Assembly: GCA_023480735.1 (NCBI GenBank)
Contig: JAMCXB010000052.1
Location: 1 to 64,000 of the forward strand
DNA from: Bacteroidota bacterium
Lineage (GTDB): Bacteria; Bacteroidota; Ignavibacteria; Kryptoniales; JAKASW01
Direction: 5' to 3'
DNA: 64,000 nucleotides
The translations under genes and the position numbers were made by a program. The notes under the pieces are model-generated. The model worked only from the letters and a program-made list of their open reading frames with translations, searched no databases and was not told the origin of the DNA. Below are positions 19,501 to 27,321 of the stretch, one piece after another (the stretch's first letter is position 1; each line of letters begins with the position of its first letter).

Positions 19501-20110
19501 GCGCGATAGCAAGATCGTTTTCGAGGAACCAATTCCCTGTGCGCGCAGCCTCGAGTTTATCATTAGTAAGAATCTCGAATGGCATATTGAATCGCCGAAA
19601 GAGCTCGTCCTGCCACTGCTCCGCGAGACTTCCAGGGCACACGACCAGGCACCGGTTGAGGTCGCCGCGCGCGATCAACTCCTTTATATACAGGCCAGCC
19701 ATAATCGTCTTGCCTGCACCGGGGTCATCGGCGAGCAGAAACCGCAAAGGTTGACGCGGCAGCATCTCTTCGTACACTGCGGTGATTTGATGAGGCAGCG
19801 GCTCCACAAGGGAGGTGTGTACTGCCAGGACCGGATCAAAAAGATGGGCAAGCCTGATGCGGTGTGCCTCGGATACAAGTCGAAAGAGCCCGCCAGCACC
19901 GTCGAACGCCCATGGACGGCCCACCTCGACTAGTTCCAGGCGCGGCTCGTCGTGGCGATAGAGTATCTCCTCGGCAACACGTCCTTCCGGCGTCCGGTAG
20001 ATGAGCGTCAGCGCGTCGGAGCCATGCCATTGCACACTGACCACAGCTACCGCGGCGTCTGAGATGATTCCCCGAATGGCAGCGTTCGGCTGGAGCTCTT
20101 CAAGCTTCAT
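16532..20110 (-). CDS. SNF2-family helicase/translocase with C-terminal DUF3883
   Basis: A 1192-residue protein. Walker A DDPGAGKT lies near residue 128, the DEAH box (VCDEAHKL) near 232, and ATPHNGKEEDF near 270. The C-terminal helicase lobe has ATDAAGEGINLQ near 596 and QRFGRIHRIGQ near 621, as in SNF2/HepA translocases. A long coiled-coil region with E/R-rich stretches follows. The last 110 residues match DUF3883 (GYDIESCESATGRLRFIEVKG), a domain with a PD-(D/E)XK-like E-V-K. It is the first gene of the leftward SNF2 / DUF4062 / DUF1156 / DUF499 operon, by analogy the DNA-translocating arm of a methylation-coupled defence system. Confidence 0.88.
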   Translation of the reverse strand: MKLEELQPNAAIRGIISDAAVAVVSVQWHGSDALTLIYRTPEGRVAEEILYRHDEPRLELVEVGRPWAFDGAGGLFRLVSEAHRIRLAHLFDPVLAVHTSLVEPLPHQITAVYEEMLPRQPLRFLLADDPGAGKTIMAGLYIKELIARGDLNRCLVVCPGSLAEQWQDELFRRFNMPFEILTNDKLEAARTGNWFLENDLAIARLDKLSRNEDVQVKLNAPDCHYDLIVCDEAHKLSASFFGNEAKYTKRYRLGQLLSGLTRHFLLMTATPHNGKEEDFQLFLALLDGDRFEGRFRDGVHQVDVSDIMRRMVKENLRKFDGRPLFPERIAYTVPYKLSDEEARLYKEVTDYVREEFNRAEALANDKRAGTVGFALTILQRRLASSPEAIYQSLKRRRERLEKRQRELELMQRVTPTVEVLASDVQLDQDDIDDLDEAPEDEVQNTEEKVLDQATAASTIVELKAEIATLMRLEALAMDVRRRGDDTKWSQLSRVLAEHIFGSTHSSSGVAEPAAPYGSGPIAPPSPSPHQKLVIFSEHRDTLNYLEQRISSLLGRPDALVTIHGGMGREERRKAQERFLYDPEVQVLIATDAAGEGINLQRAHLMVNYDLPWNPNRIEQRFGRIHRIGQTEVCHLWNLVAEETREGDVYRTLLEKLEQARQSLGGQVFDVLGKLQFEGRALRDLLIEAVRYGDRPDVRARLTEAVAKAVDRQHLEELIEERALAHDTMDSSKVAHVREEMERAEARRLQPHYIESFFLEAFKQLGGTVRQREPRRYEITHVPAPVRSRDRSIGMGDPVLARYERITFEKELIAPPGQPLAAFICPGHPLLDAVLDLIFERHRDLLRRGTVLVDERDTGTTPRVLFYLEHAIQDASLTRTGERRTVSKQMLYVEIDAEGKVGHLQYAPYLDYRPLATNEPTVDQLLARPECAWITRDLEKLAFDHAIANVVPQHVAEVRNRRLEWIEKTRAAVKDRLTKEISYWDHRAEELKLQEQAGKAGARLNSQEARRRADDLQARLQKRLAELDREGQISALPPAVLGGLVVIPLGLISKIAGREPAPTGTPSDTQESARRAREIIMDVERRLGYEPTDREFDKLGYDIESCESATGRLRFIEVKGRVSGAQTVTVTKNEILYSLNKPEDYILAIVEFIDNNGHRVHYIRDAFRREPDFGVTSVNYDFAELLSKSETPR

Positions 20111-20362
20111 CCAATGGTCCTGCTATAGATATATAAAATGTTCTGAGACATATTCGGTCTGCTCGTGCGGCCACCGTCGAGTCCGGCAGATGTTCCCCTA
20201 TGATGACACCAAGAATCAATTCGAATGCAAATGTAAAGGCGTTTCTTCAATTTCTCCGGCAGCCCGCGAATTAGTTCTGAGTCTGAGTTAAAGTATCGGA
20301 TTGGGGAGAAAAAAACAATTGAAGGAGCCTGGCAAATGCGCCGGCATTTAGTCTATCTGTGC

Positions 20363-21187
20363 CTAATCCTCAGCAATTACATGGAGCCTATTTGTGCCGA
20401 TTGTTTCCCAGCGTTGATCCGAGATTTCTCGACCCTCTAGAACATCGTAGACATAGGGAGGCAATTTCTCAGTTACATATCGGTCCAGCTCCTGAGACGA
20501 GATGTCCTCGTTGTTGTTCAGTGGTTGTGCAAATGCGTTGGTCAGAAAGGCGAACGCGTTTGTAGGAAGATCTGGGGCGGAGCGGGAAGGAAACGCGATA
20601 TGGGGCGTGAATCCCCTGGAGCATACAAGGCAGTGCCAAGGGTATGACAATCTATTAATTTTCTGGGCGGTTTTCCTTTTGCCTAGTATGGGACGGACTA
20701 CTGTGGCGGGCGCGATCGTGCAGCCATATAAGGTCGGGTCCATCGAGAGTGAGCGGCAATTCCAAGTAGCTGGGTGGTTGTGGGTGTCCCAGAAGTTGTA
20801 AAAGACATAAACAGGGAACCTGGGGGGAGAAGAAGCGTTGGCGCTCTGAATCAGGAGGTCTAATTGGCGACCATTGGGATTGCGCTTGTTTAGTTCTCGG
20901 TACGCCATCTTAGATGCGTCGAGTTTTTTTGCTTGAACTCTTAACCCAAGGCCTCGATGGCCTGAAATGAGCCACCACTCCCAGTCTGCGCCGTTGGTGG
21001 CTTCTTTACGCTTGCCATATTTCCGTGTTATGACCCTAGAAGGATTCTTGATTTGTATATCCACCAAGTTTATGTCCGTCAAGGTTTCCTCTCCGATTGA
21101 AATTCCGGTTCGGTCTTGCAGCGATAATCTGTTCCACGTCGCTTTGGATTGTTCCATGAAGCTCTGGCAAAGTCTGTTGCTGGTCAT
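20363..21187 (-). CDS. DUF6615-like protein, possible PD-(D/E)XK variant nuclease
   Basis: A 274-residue protein with the DUF6615-type signature: GEETLTDINLVDI near residues 31-43 and TNGADWEWWLISGH near 64-77, then LGLRVQAKKLD near 81-91. The order Glu/Asp, Asp-Trp-Glu and Q-A-K resembles a PD-(D/E)XK core in which Gln replaces the last acidic residue. That reading is mine, not established. Residues 183-195 hold CLVC and related Cys/His, without a clear zinc site. It has 175 bases to the preceding gene and may be an accessory of the GHKL-methyltransferase group or a separate defence gene. Confidence 0.55.
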   Translation of the reverse strand: MTSNRLCQSFMEQSKATWNRLSLQDRTGISIGEETLTDINLVDIQIKNPSRVITRKYGKRKEATNGADWEWWLISGHRGLGLRVQAKKLDASKMAYRELNKRNPNGRQLDLLIQSANASSPPRFPVYVFYNFWDTHNHPATWNCRSLSMDPTLYGCTIAPATVVRPILGKRKTAQKINRLSYPWHCLVCSRGFTPHIAFPSRSAPDLPTNAFAFLTNAFAQPLNNNEDISSQELDRYVTEKLPPYVYDVLEGREISDQRWETIGTNRLHVIAED

Positions 21188-21362
21188 GTTATTGTCACTC
21201 TAGAATGGATCCTGCGAAGTTGAATGTAAAAGTTCTGTTCCGAATGTCTGGACGCGACTCAGACAGACTTCGGAGTGACTGTAAAAGGGTACATATACTC
21301 CCGTGTGGGACCGAACAATTATGTTTAATATTAGTAGTCGAACACAAATTCGGTGTCACACT

Positions 21363-22013
21363 TTACTTTTGGTAACCTATAATGATGTTGTCGATTGTCT
21401 TCGGGATGTTAGCATTCCAGATGCTATCTGCAAATTCATCGAGAGAAACCCTATTAGCAAATCTTCTGCACTCCTCTTGAATATTTGAGAACTTGTCGTA
21501 TTGCTTCTCTATGCTAGCGGGGACACTGGTGCTCTTGTGAAAATATGAGAGGGTGTACTTCCGGTCGATCGGAACGAAAAGGTTGGGAAGAAAAAAATGC
21601 AAGGTTTTTGAGCAAGTCACGAGCCTTGGTTTTGAGTCTGAGACCAAGATAAGATTGAAGAACAGCTCTCGTACATCTTCTGAAAACAGATCTTTCATAA
21701 CGGCTTCAGACAACTGTTCGAGGCGGAAGCTTGCTAAGTTGATGAAATGGTCTCTTTGCGCGTAAAGAGATTGCTTGAAAGTGTTCCAATTGGAGAGTCT
21801 CGCTCCTCTCGAATTCATATTCCATGCAACGAGAGTAACGTACACAAGCTCAATAAAATCATCTCTGAACTTGGCTTCGATATCGACCTCGGATGCTAGT
21901 TTTCGATATAGGTACCAGCCCGGATCATATTGGCGATATAACCTTTTCGTTTTAGTCAAAGATCGAGTAATGAGTTTTCGGTTGTCAATAAATCGCTGCA
22001 AGCCTCTCTTCAT
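21363..22013 (-). CDS. Unknown protein with SKTLHFFLP-x-LFVPIDRKYT signature
   Basis: A 216-residue basic, helical protein of a widespread but unnamed type. The conserved core is SKTLHFFLPNLFVPIDRKYTL near residues 133-153, which I recall from hypothetical proteins in mobile regions as S-K-x-L-H-x-L-L-P-D-L-x-P-P-I-D-R. No known catalytic motif, membrane segment or HTH is visible. It lies directly downstream of the DNA methyltransferase in the leftward group, 165 bases apart, and could be a specificity or control factor. The function is unknown. Confidence 0.55.
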   Translation of the reverse strand: MKRGLQRFIDNRKLITRSLTKTKRLYRQYDPGWYLYRKLASEVDIEAKFRDDFIELVYVTLVAWNMNSRGARLSNWNTFKQSLYAQRDHFINLASFRLEQLSEAVMKDLFSEDVRELFFNLILVSDSKPRLVTCSKTLHFFLPNLFVPIDRKYTLSYFHKSTSVPASIEKQYDKFSNIQEECRRFANRVSLDEFADSIWNANIPKTIDNIIIGYQK

Positions 22014-22178
22014 CGTCTAGTCATCTACTCTTAGAGTTGCGCATTTTCTTGTATTTCGCAAAACAATTTTCCGGCTCTGATTTACGATTTCGGCGGCATC
22101 GATAGAGCGTCGTTCCGGAATGACCATCATATCCTCCTTTAGTAGGATGGAACCTCCGGCGGAGACTCAAATGCGCCC

Positions 22179-23402
22179 TTAAGATTTGTGAAAGATCATT
22201 ACTTTTTCTTTCCGCATTCGCTTTTGCAGGTCATGCCCGGAACTAGATAGACTCGGAGGGGGCAAATAACGTCGCGCATCTGGAATCGCACGGCTTTTCG
22301 TGGCAACTAGTTCCAACCCAGCATCTTCTGCCAACTTTCTGATTATCCGGGCTGTGGGAACCCGAACGCCGCGGACGTTGGAATCAGCGACAACCAGAAT
22401 TGCTGTGCCTGCATCTACCAATACCCTGGCAATTTCAGAGGTTACTTTTCGCATGTCTTGAACATATTGCAGTAGGATGCGATGGGTCTTCGAGTCATAT
22501 CTGCCGGGTGGAGAGATGATGTCCGTGTTAGGAAAATTCACGGGAATGACCAAGCCGTGGGTGTTCACCGCGTGCTCAGATCCAACGCTTTTCGACCTAA
22601 TCTCCCTCAACTGCTCGATGGTGTACCCCATCCAAACGAGGGAAAGTTTGTGACCGCGCATGTAATCGATCGCATTCAAGTATGGCGGTGACGTAATTAC
22701 TATGTCGACAGAGCGATCTGAGAGTGGAAGCTGTCTCGCGTCTGCCTGTTGTACCGTAGCTTGAGGATATTTCATTTTTAATTCTTGGAAAGAGTGTCGA
22801 GCTAGAATAGTTTGGACTGAGCGTTCATACCAATCGAATGGTTTCTTCGGGGCTATCTTGTAGACGCGATGCGGTCTGCTGTGGGAAATGTCAGCACCAA
22901 GCGACACGCCACCTCCCTTTGTAATGATTAGGCGGGAGAATGCACACCATAGCAAGTTTGTAGTAATCGATTGTTTTTGACTGAGCAGAGAAATAGACAA
23001 AGCGGCGAGTTGCTTCCGGTTGCTAGGATTAAACCAGAATCTTATGAAAGCGCGGGTCTCTTCGTCTGCGGTTTCAGGATATGCTTTGCTCATTGGAATG
23101 GTTTTGTAAATGAGCCTAGCTCGAGTGACTACGTCGTCAAGGACTGTTTGTATTTCAGATAGATTTGGCGTAGTTGAAGCCACCCGTGCTACGAGGACAG
23201 CCAATGGATCAAAATCGAAACCTATTGCTCGATGACCAATGCTTCTTGCGACAACCAAAGTGGTTCCGGAGCCGGCCATAGGGTCAAGTACGGTTAATTT
23301 TCTTGAATGGTTCACGAGTCGCTCCCACGCGATACTTGCTGACATCCTAGCCGGAAACGGATGAATTGGGAGTTGAGAGATTTTGGGTAGAAGATAAACC
23401 AC
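22179..23402 (-). CDS. DNA methyltransferase with TSPPY motif (N4-cytosine or N6-adenine)
   Basis: A 407-residue methyltransferase. The SAM-binding motif VLDPMAGSGTTLVVA is near residues 39-53 and the catalytic TSPPYLNAIDYMRGHKLSLVW near 234-254. S-P-P-Y is most often seen in N4-cytosine enzymes, though N6-adenine cannot be excluded. It starts at GTG 23,402, which overlaps the stop of the GHKL-nuclease gene by one base (TAGTG), so translation is coupled. The pair looks like a restriction-modification unit: this enzyme would mark self DNA against the nuclease of the upstream protein. Confidence 0.8.
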   Translation of the reverse strand: MVYLLPKISQLPIHPFPARMSASIAWERLVNHSRKLTVLDPMAGSGTTLVVARSIGHRAIGFDFDPLAVLVARVASTTPNLSEIQTVLDDVVTRARLIYKTIPMSKAYPETADEETRAFIRFWFNPSNRKQLAALSISLLSQKQSITTNLLWCAFSRLIITKGGGVSLGADISHSRPHRVYKIAPKKPFDWYERSVQTILARHSFQELKMKYPQATVQQADARQLPLSDRSVDIVITSPPYLNAIDYMRGHKLSLVWMGYTIEQLREIRSKSVGSEHAVNTHGLVIPVNFPNTDIISPPGRYDSKTHRILLQYVQDMRKVTSEIARVLVDAGTAILVVADSNVRGVRVPTARIIRKLAEDAGLELVATKSRAIPDARRYLPPPSLSSSGHDLQKRMRKEKVMIFHKS

Positions 23403-25867
23403 TATTTGAAGGCCTCAAGGTATATGTTGAGAAATTCGGGGGGGATGGAGTCAGTGGCCTTTGCCAGTTTAGCAATGATTCTCTCTGGCGGAGCCTGGAT
23501 TTCGACAATTTCACCACGTAGCGTAAGAAGACCATTCACTAGCCTTTCGATACTCAGTACCAACGTCTTGAGACTTTCCTTTGTCATATTCTTCAGCGTG
23601 GGATTGCTCATTCTTATGGCACTAAGGTCGGGCGGTTCTAAATCCTCCTTCATCAATTTGTAGACGGTGTCGAGTAGTTCTTTGATAGGCTCTGGCTTAA
23701 TCGCTCTCTTGGACCATTGATCGATCAAGTCACTGGTTTCTTTCGCGGTCCTGCATTTGTCGAAAAGATCACGCATGTCAAGAAACCCTATTTGCTTAGG
23801 TGAGGCAATTAAGACCAATTTCATGAGATCTCTTGCGCGTATAAGGGTCACGCCGAACTGCGTGGCTTCCTTGGACGCAGCAGAGCCGGGATCATCCCCT
23901 CCTTCAAAATCGATCGCAACCACAACAGAGTAATCTGCCTTATAGTCTTCTTGGTGACGCTTAATCCCTGAGATATGTGCAGTAATCGCTTTTATCTTCT
24001 CCTTGGATGTGCTCTTGGCGTCGTACACAATCTTGAAGTCTTCTCTTTTTCCGGTACTTGGATCCCTGACACCAAGGATGGCGACAGCTGTACCATCTGG
24101 TTTTCCATTTACACCAATTTGGGTGGTTTCAAAACCTAGCGACGAGAATGCATTGAAGGTCGCAGTCTCGAGGTTCTGTGAATCGGCTAGTGAAGCCTGA
24201 AGCAATTGGGCCACTAATGGGGCGTTAGGTTTATCTCGTTGTGTCAACTCCCTCAGCATCTCATCTCTTCTCCACATTATATCTCGCACAGTGTCCTGTG
24301 GAACTCCTAGTTCGATGAGGTGAGCTTCCGTGAGTATTTCAGTGATAGCGATTAATTGGAAAGGAAGGGTTGACTTAAGCTCATCCATGAAATTCGCAAA
24401 GAAAGGATGGAGCAGATTGACATCAACCTTTCTGTTCATAAGATCGAGTTTCGCAATAGGGTCATCCGGTGAAAGGGGGGTCCATTCGACTTCCTTTATT
24501 ATTCCTTCCTCGCTAGTGAGATCATCTTCCAATGCTTTGAGGAAATCCGCTTGCTCGTGCGCGTCTAATTTCTTTGAAATATCCGTTAGGACAAGAGTGT
24601 CTATTTGGCCACTGAAGAACATTCTCGCTATTACGAGGAGCGGCCTCCGTGATAAGCTCATAGAAGTACGACCGAGTTTGTGCTTCGCCTGTTTTTCTTT
24701 TTCCTCCTGGGCCAGTTGATTGTTGTAATAAGAACGCACCTCCTCAAACTTACTCTGCATGTATCTCTTGAGCTCAGTCAGGGCCGGGGAGTCCATGATG
24801 GCCTCGCGTGTTGACCTTAAATGCTCGTCCAGTGAATCCACATTCAGAATCATTCGAAACCTGGCAAAGGCACCATGGCTCAGAGCAGCCATGCCGAAGA
24901 GAGGATCATCGAGGTTTATTAATCGCTTCCTCACCATAACAAAAAAACCGTTACTTCTACCGAACTCCTCAGATTTTCCTGTCGTGAGTAAATCGTGATA
25001 GAGTTCAACGTGACCATGAATTCCCTTCAAAGAAGGGAGATTCACACAGGGGGTTCCATCCGGAAGGGTCAACCGCTCAATGCTCAACTTCTCTGCAGTT
25101 TTGTCATTTTGTCCGATTATCCAGGTGTTCCAGGGCTCCTTGTCTATCTTACTAGATTCAACGATTGCGCCATTAAAAACCAAATTAAAATTCGGATTGA
25201 GAGGAAGGGCGGTTCGGAGAACCCAGTTTAAGCGGCCCTCCTTTATCTCTGCGGCGTAAGGAGTGAGGTCCGTCATCGCTGCGAAGGTCCATGAGGTTAC
25301 TGAACCAGCTCCCCACATCTCGAAAGGCACCAAAGTCACACCGTTCTTTTCTATTAGTGGTTTCAGTATGTCTCGCGCCTCATCCTCTGTCAGTTCGCGT
25401 TCGTCCATGGAAATTGGCTGGTAATTCTCTGAGTCTTTCTTTATACCACCGTAGTCCATGGTAACCGCCAAGAATTTCGCGGCCTTCTTGCATATGTATG
25501 TGAGCTTTCTGCAAAGTACAAACGTAGCTAGTTTGCCGATCCCAAATTTACCGATGGGTGGCCTGTCTTTTGCGTCGTAGGAACCTGTGCGTTTGTTGGA
25601 GGCCGCCACAGTCCAGAGTAGTTTCAAACCATCGCTGTCCATGCTTTCGCCATTATCACACACCCACATCACCGAATCCTTAGAAGTCTTGTCAGGCGGA
25701 ACGTAGATCGACACTTGTGTAGCAAAAGCATCGTATGAATTAGACACCAATTCCTCGAAAGCCTTGTTAGGGCTAGAGTAAAGGCCTTCCGAAAAAAGCT
25801 CCAAGAAACGATAGTTTATGCGAACTTGGATTTCACCGACCTTTGTGCCTGCGGATTCGAGTGTCAT
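23402..25867 (-). CDS. MORC/MutL-like GHKL ATPase fused to a FokI-like nuclease domain
   Basis: An 821-residue two-part protein. Residues 1-250 are a GHKL (Hsp90/MutL-type) ATPase: FEELVSNSYDAF near 37-48 (N box), CDNGESMD near 71-78 (G1 box) and PIGKFGIGKLATFVL near 103-117 (G2 box). Around residues 575-690 is a nuclease core: G-K-P-D-G near 585-589 and IVYDAKST near 612-619. This KPDG...DAK spacing resembles the FokI cleavage domain (KPDG...DTK). Prokaryotic MORC/MutL-like ATPases are known from restriction-modification operons. ATP-driven clamp closure on DNA followed by cleavage is a fair model. It is translated with the methyltransferase gene that overlaps its stop. Confidence 0.75.
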   Translation of the reverse strand: MTLESAGTKVGEIQVRINYRFLELFSEGLYSSPNKAFEELVSNSYDAFATQVSIYVPPDKTSKDSVMWVCDNGESMDSDGLKLLWTVAASNKRTGSYDAKDRPPIGKFGIGKLATFVLCRKLTYICKKAAKFLAVTMDYGGIKKDSENYQPISMDERELTEDEARDILKPLIEKNGVTLVPFEMWGAGSVTSWTFAAMTDLTPYAAEIKEGRLNWVLRTALPLNPNFNLVFNGAIVESSKIDKEPWNTWIIGQNDKTAEKLSIERLTLPDGTPCVNLPSLKGIHGHVELYHDLLTTGKSEEFGRSNGFFVMVRKRLINLDDPLFGMAALSHGAFARFRMILNVDSLDEHLRSTREAIMDSPALTELKRYMQSKFEEVRSYYNNQLAQEEKEKQAKHKLGRTSMSLSRRPLLVIARMFFSGQIDTLVLTDISKKLDAHEQADFLKALEDDLTSEEGIIKEVEWTPLSPDDPIAKLDLMNRKVDVNLLHPFFANFMDELKSTLPFQLIAITEILTEAHLIELGVPQDTVRDIMWRRDEMLRELTQRDKPNAPLVAQLLQASLADSQNLETATFNAFSSLGFETTQIGVNGKPDGTAVAILGVRDPSTGKREDFKIVYDAKSTSKEKIKAITAHISGIKRHQEDYKADYSVVVAIDFEGGDDPGSAASKEATQFGVTLIRARDLMKLVLIASPKQIGFLDMRDLFDKCRTAKETSDLIDQWSKRAIKPEPIKELLDTVYKLMKEDLEPPDLSAIRMSNPTLKNMTKESLKTLVLSIERLVNGLLTLRGEIVEIQAPPERIIAKLAKATDSIPPEFLNIYLEAFK

Positions 25868-25998
25868 TGTTGGAGCCTCTTGATTAGAAAATTAACTTAA
25901 CAAATTTATCTCGCTGCTGCATAAGTCTCAAGCTTGTCTTGAGATGCATAGATACTTGTTCATGGGGATCAAAGCTGAAGTAATAAGAAGGTTGGTGG

Positions 25999-26997
25999 CT
26001 AGCTTGCATTGCTCTTCCTTGGTTTCAAAGTGAAAAAGCTTCTGAATATTCGGAAAACCAAGTATGCAAGGAACCCGAGTGATGACATGAGTATGTAGAA
26101 CTCCTTATTCGACGCACCGATAGAGAGGATTTTCGATAGTGAGAAAACGGCTAGCCCAAGGGCATATAGAGGTCCCATGTTGAAATAGTCTCGATCATTG
26201 GCAGAATAGACAAGCTCACGGATGTCGGAAGAGCCTAAGAACCCCTTTGTGGCAGCGGTATGGAGGAACGTCTTCATTTGAAACGGGTTGCCCTGGCTTA
26301 CTTTCAGGATTTGACTTCTGAACAGATTCCGGTCAAATGCCCTGATCTTGTACTGTTCTATGAAGTAATCGATTAGTTTACCCGAGTCATCATCGGGGAG
26401 ACCGCGAGCAGGAACCACCGCGAACGTATCGAATATTCTCTTAAGAACGGGCTGTTGTTTGACGGATAGAGATGAGCCACAGATAACGGCGACCTCGAGA
26501 AGTCTTTCGAGAAATATGTGGTGGGATGGGGTGACCGTATCAAGGCTGTCAACGAAGAGGATGTGCTTTCGGCCGGAAGTCGATATAGCTTTGAGTATAG
26601 CCTGAGGAAGCTCGTTCTCCTTGATTGCGTTCACAGCCTTGAGTTGTTCAAGTCTCATGAGTTCGGAGGCAAGACACCTCATGAATTTGCTGAGGGGGGC
26701 TGGAGAATCGATGTAGATGCAGAGTCCAGGCTCTGAAAAGCGCGGTAATTTGGCAAGATCAATGTGGTGAACCGTTCCGTTGAGGATGGAAAGTGCCTCC
26801 TGCATGAGGCGGGTCTTCCCTATCCCGCGATCGCCGGTTATGAGTGTGTGGCGGTTTTGAAGGAGGTTGGTGATGATTTGTTTTAGCTCTTGCGAGCGGC
26901 CGATGAAGAAGGGATCCTGGCGAAGGTCTCGAAGTGGAGACCGGGTGACACCGAGACTGGGAGACGGGGAGATTCGGAGATTCATAAGCACGACCAT
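25999..26997 (-). CDS. STAND/AAA-like ATPase with C-terminal membrane helices
   Basis: A 332-residue protein. After a repeat-derived N-terminus, the ATPase starts at FFIGRSQELKQI near residue 31. Walker A TGDRGIGKTRLMQ lies near 54-66 and a Walker B-like HILFVDSLD near 145-153. Residues 270-320 hold two or three hydrophobic stretches (YALGLAVFSLSKILSI, FYILMSSLGFLAYLVFRIF), so the protein is probably tethered to the inner membrane. It has 131 bases to the GHKL gene. It may be a membrane-linked sensor for the neighbouring system, by inference only. A downstream ATG at 26,985 is a possible alternative start. Confidence 0.6.
   Translation of the reverse strand: MVVLMNLRISPSPSLGVTRSPLRDLRQDPFFIGRSQELKQIITNLLQNRHTLITGDRGIGKTRLMQEALSILNGTVHHIDLAKLPRFSEPGLCIYIDSPAPLSKFMRCLASELMRLEQLKAVNAIKENELPQAILKAISTSGRKHILFVDSLDTVTPSHHIFLERLLEVAVICGSSLSVKQQPVLKRIFDTFAVVPARGLPDDDSGKLIDYFIEQYKIRAFDRNLFRSQILKVSQGNPFQMKTFLHTAATKGFLGSSDIRELVYSANDRDYFNMGPLYALGLAVFSLSKILSIGASNKEFYILMSSLGFLAYLVFRIFRSFFTLKPRKSNAS
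26941..26984. repeat. GGGAGAC-type minisatellite copy inside the ATPase gene
   Basis: Short tandem units of the GAGACTGGGAGAC kind lie in frame near the start of the 25,999-26,997 gene and encode RISPSPSLGVTRSP on the minus strand. Copies of the same unit occur at 27,922-27,986 and 36,306-36,358, in frame in other element genes. Confidence 0.65.
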
Positions 26998-27139
26998 TAG
27001 ACGTCCGCATAGAAGTGAGGGGCGAGACCAGAATAGTCAAACCGGGGAGTCCGAGACGAATGAAGAGTGTGGAGACGTTGTGAGCTATTAACTGCAAGGC
27101 GTATCATTTTGTGATACTTTTTGCAGACGATAGCTTCTC

Positions 27140-27295
27140 GTTCTTTCGTCTTGACACGAAAGAACCAAAGGGTCAAGACTGCAGAAAAAATGGCTGGAAA
27201 TTCCTCCGCTCCGCTGAAACAAATAAAATACTGAGGAGACATACGGAATAGAGTAACTCCATATTTGTTTCTGAACGCTTCGCTCCGAAATTTCC
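27140..27295. repeat. Structured pseudoknot element, copy 1 (divergent)
   Basis: GTTCTTTCGT (27,140-27,149) pairs perfectly with ACGAAAGAAC (27,156-27,165). The 6-base loop CTTGAC (27,150-27,155) is complementary to GTCAAG at 27,172-27,177, allowing an H-type pseudoknot. Downstream, GGAAATT (27,196-27,202) pairs with AATTTCC (27,289-27,295), enclosing AACAAATA (27,218-27,225) with TATTTGTT (27,262-27,269). The fold matches the two copies at 30,357 and 33,753 though the bases differ. The minus strand here carries a 102-codon open frame that I regard as a by-product. The element lies 5' of the ATPase gene. A small GTATCA/TGATAC hairpin with a T-run precedes it (27,111-27,125). Confidence 0.7.
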
Positions 27296-27321
27296 TGGTC
27301 GTCATTTTTTCTGGATGTCGA

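Noticed and set aside
8457-20110. Classic BREX or DISARM system
   Set aside because: There is no PglZ, BrxC or DrmA/DrmB-type protein; the gene set is DUF1156/DUF499-based.
26997-27305. 102-residue leftward frame across structured copy 1
   Set aside because: It is explained by the hairpin DNA (FFRVKTKERE) and has no independent coding signal.
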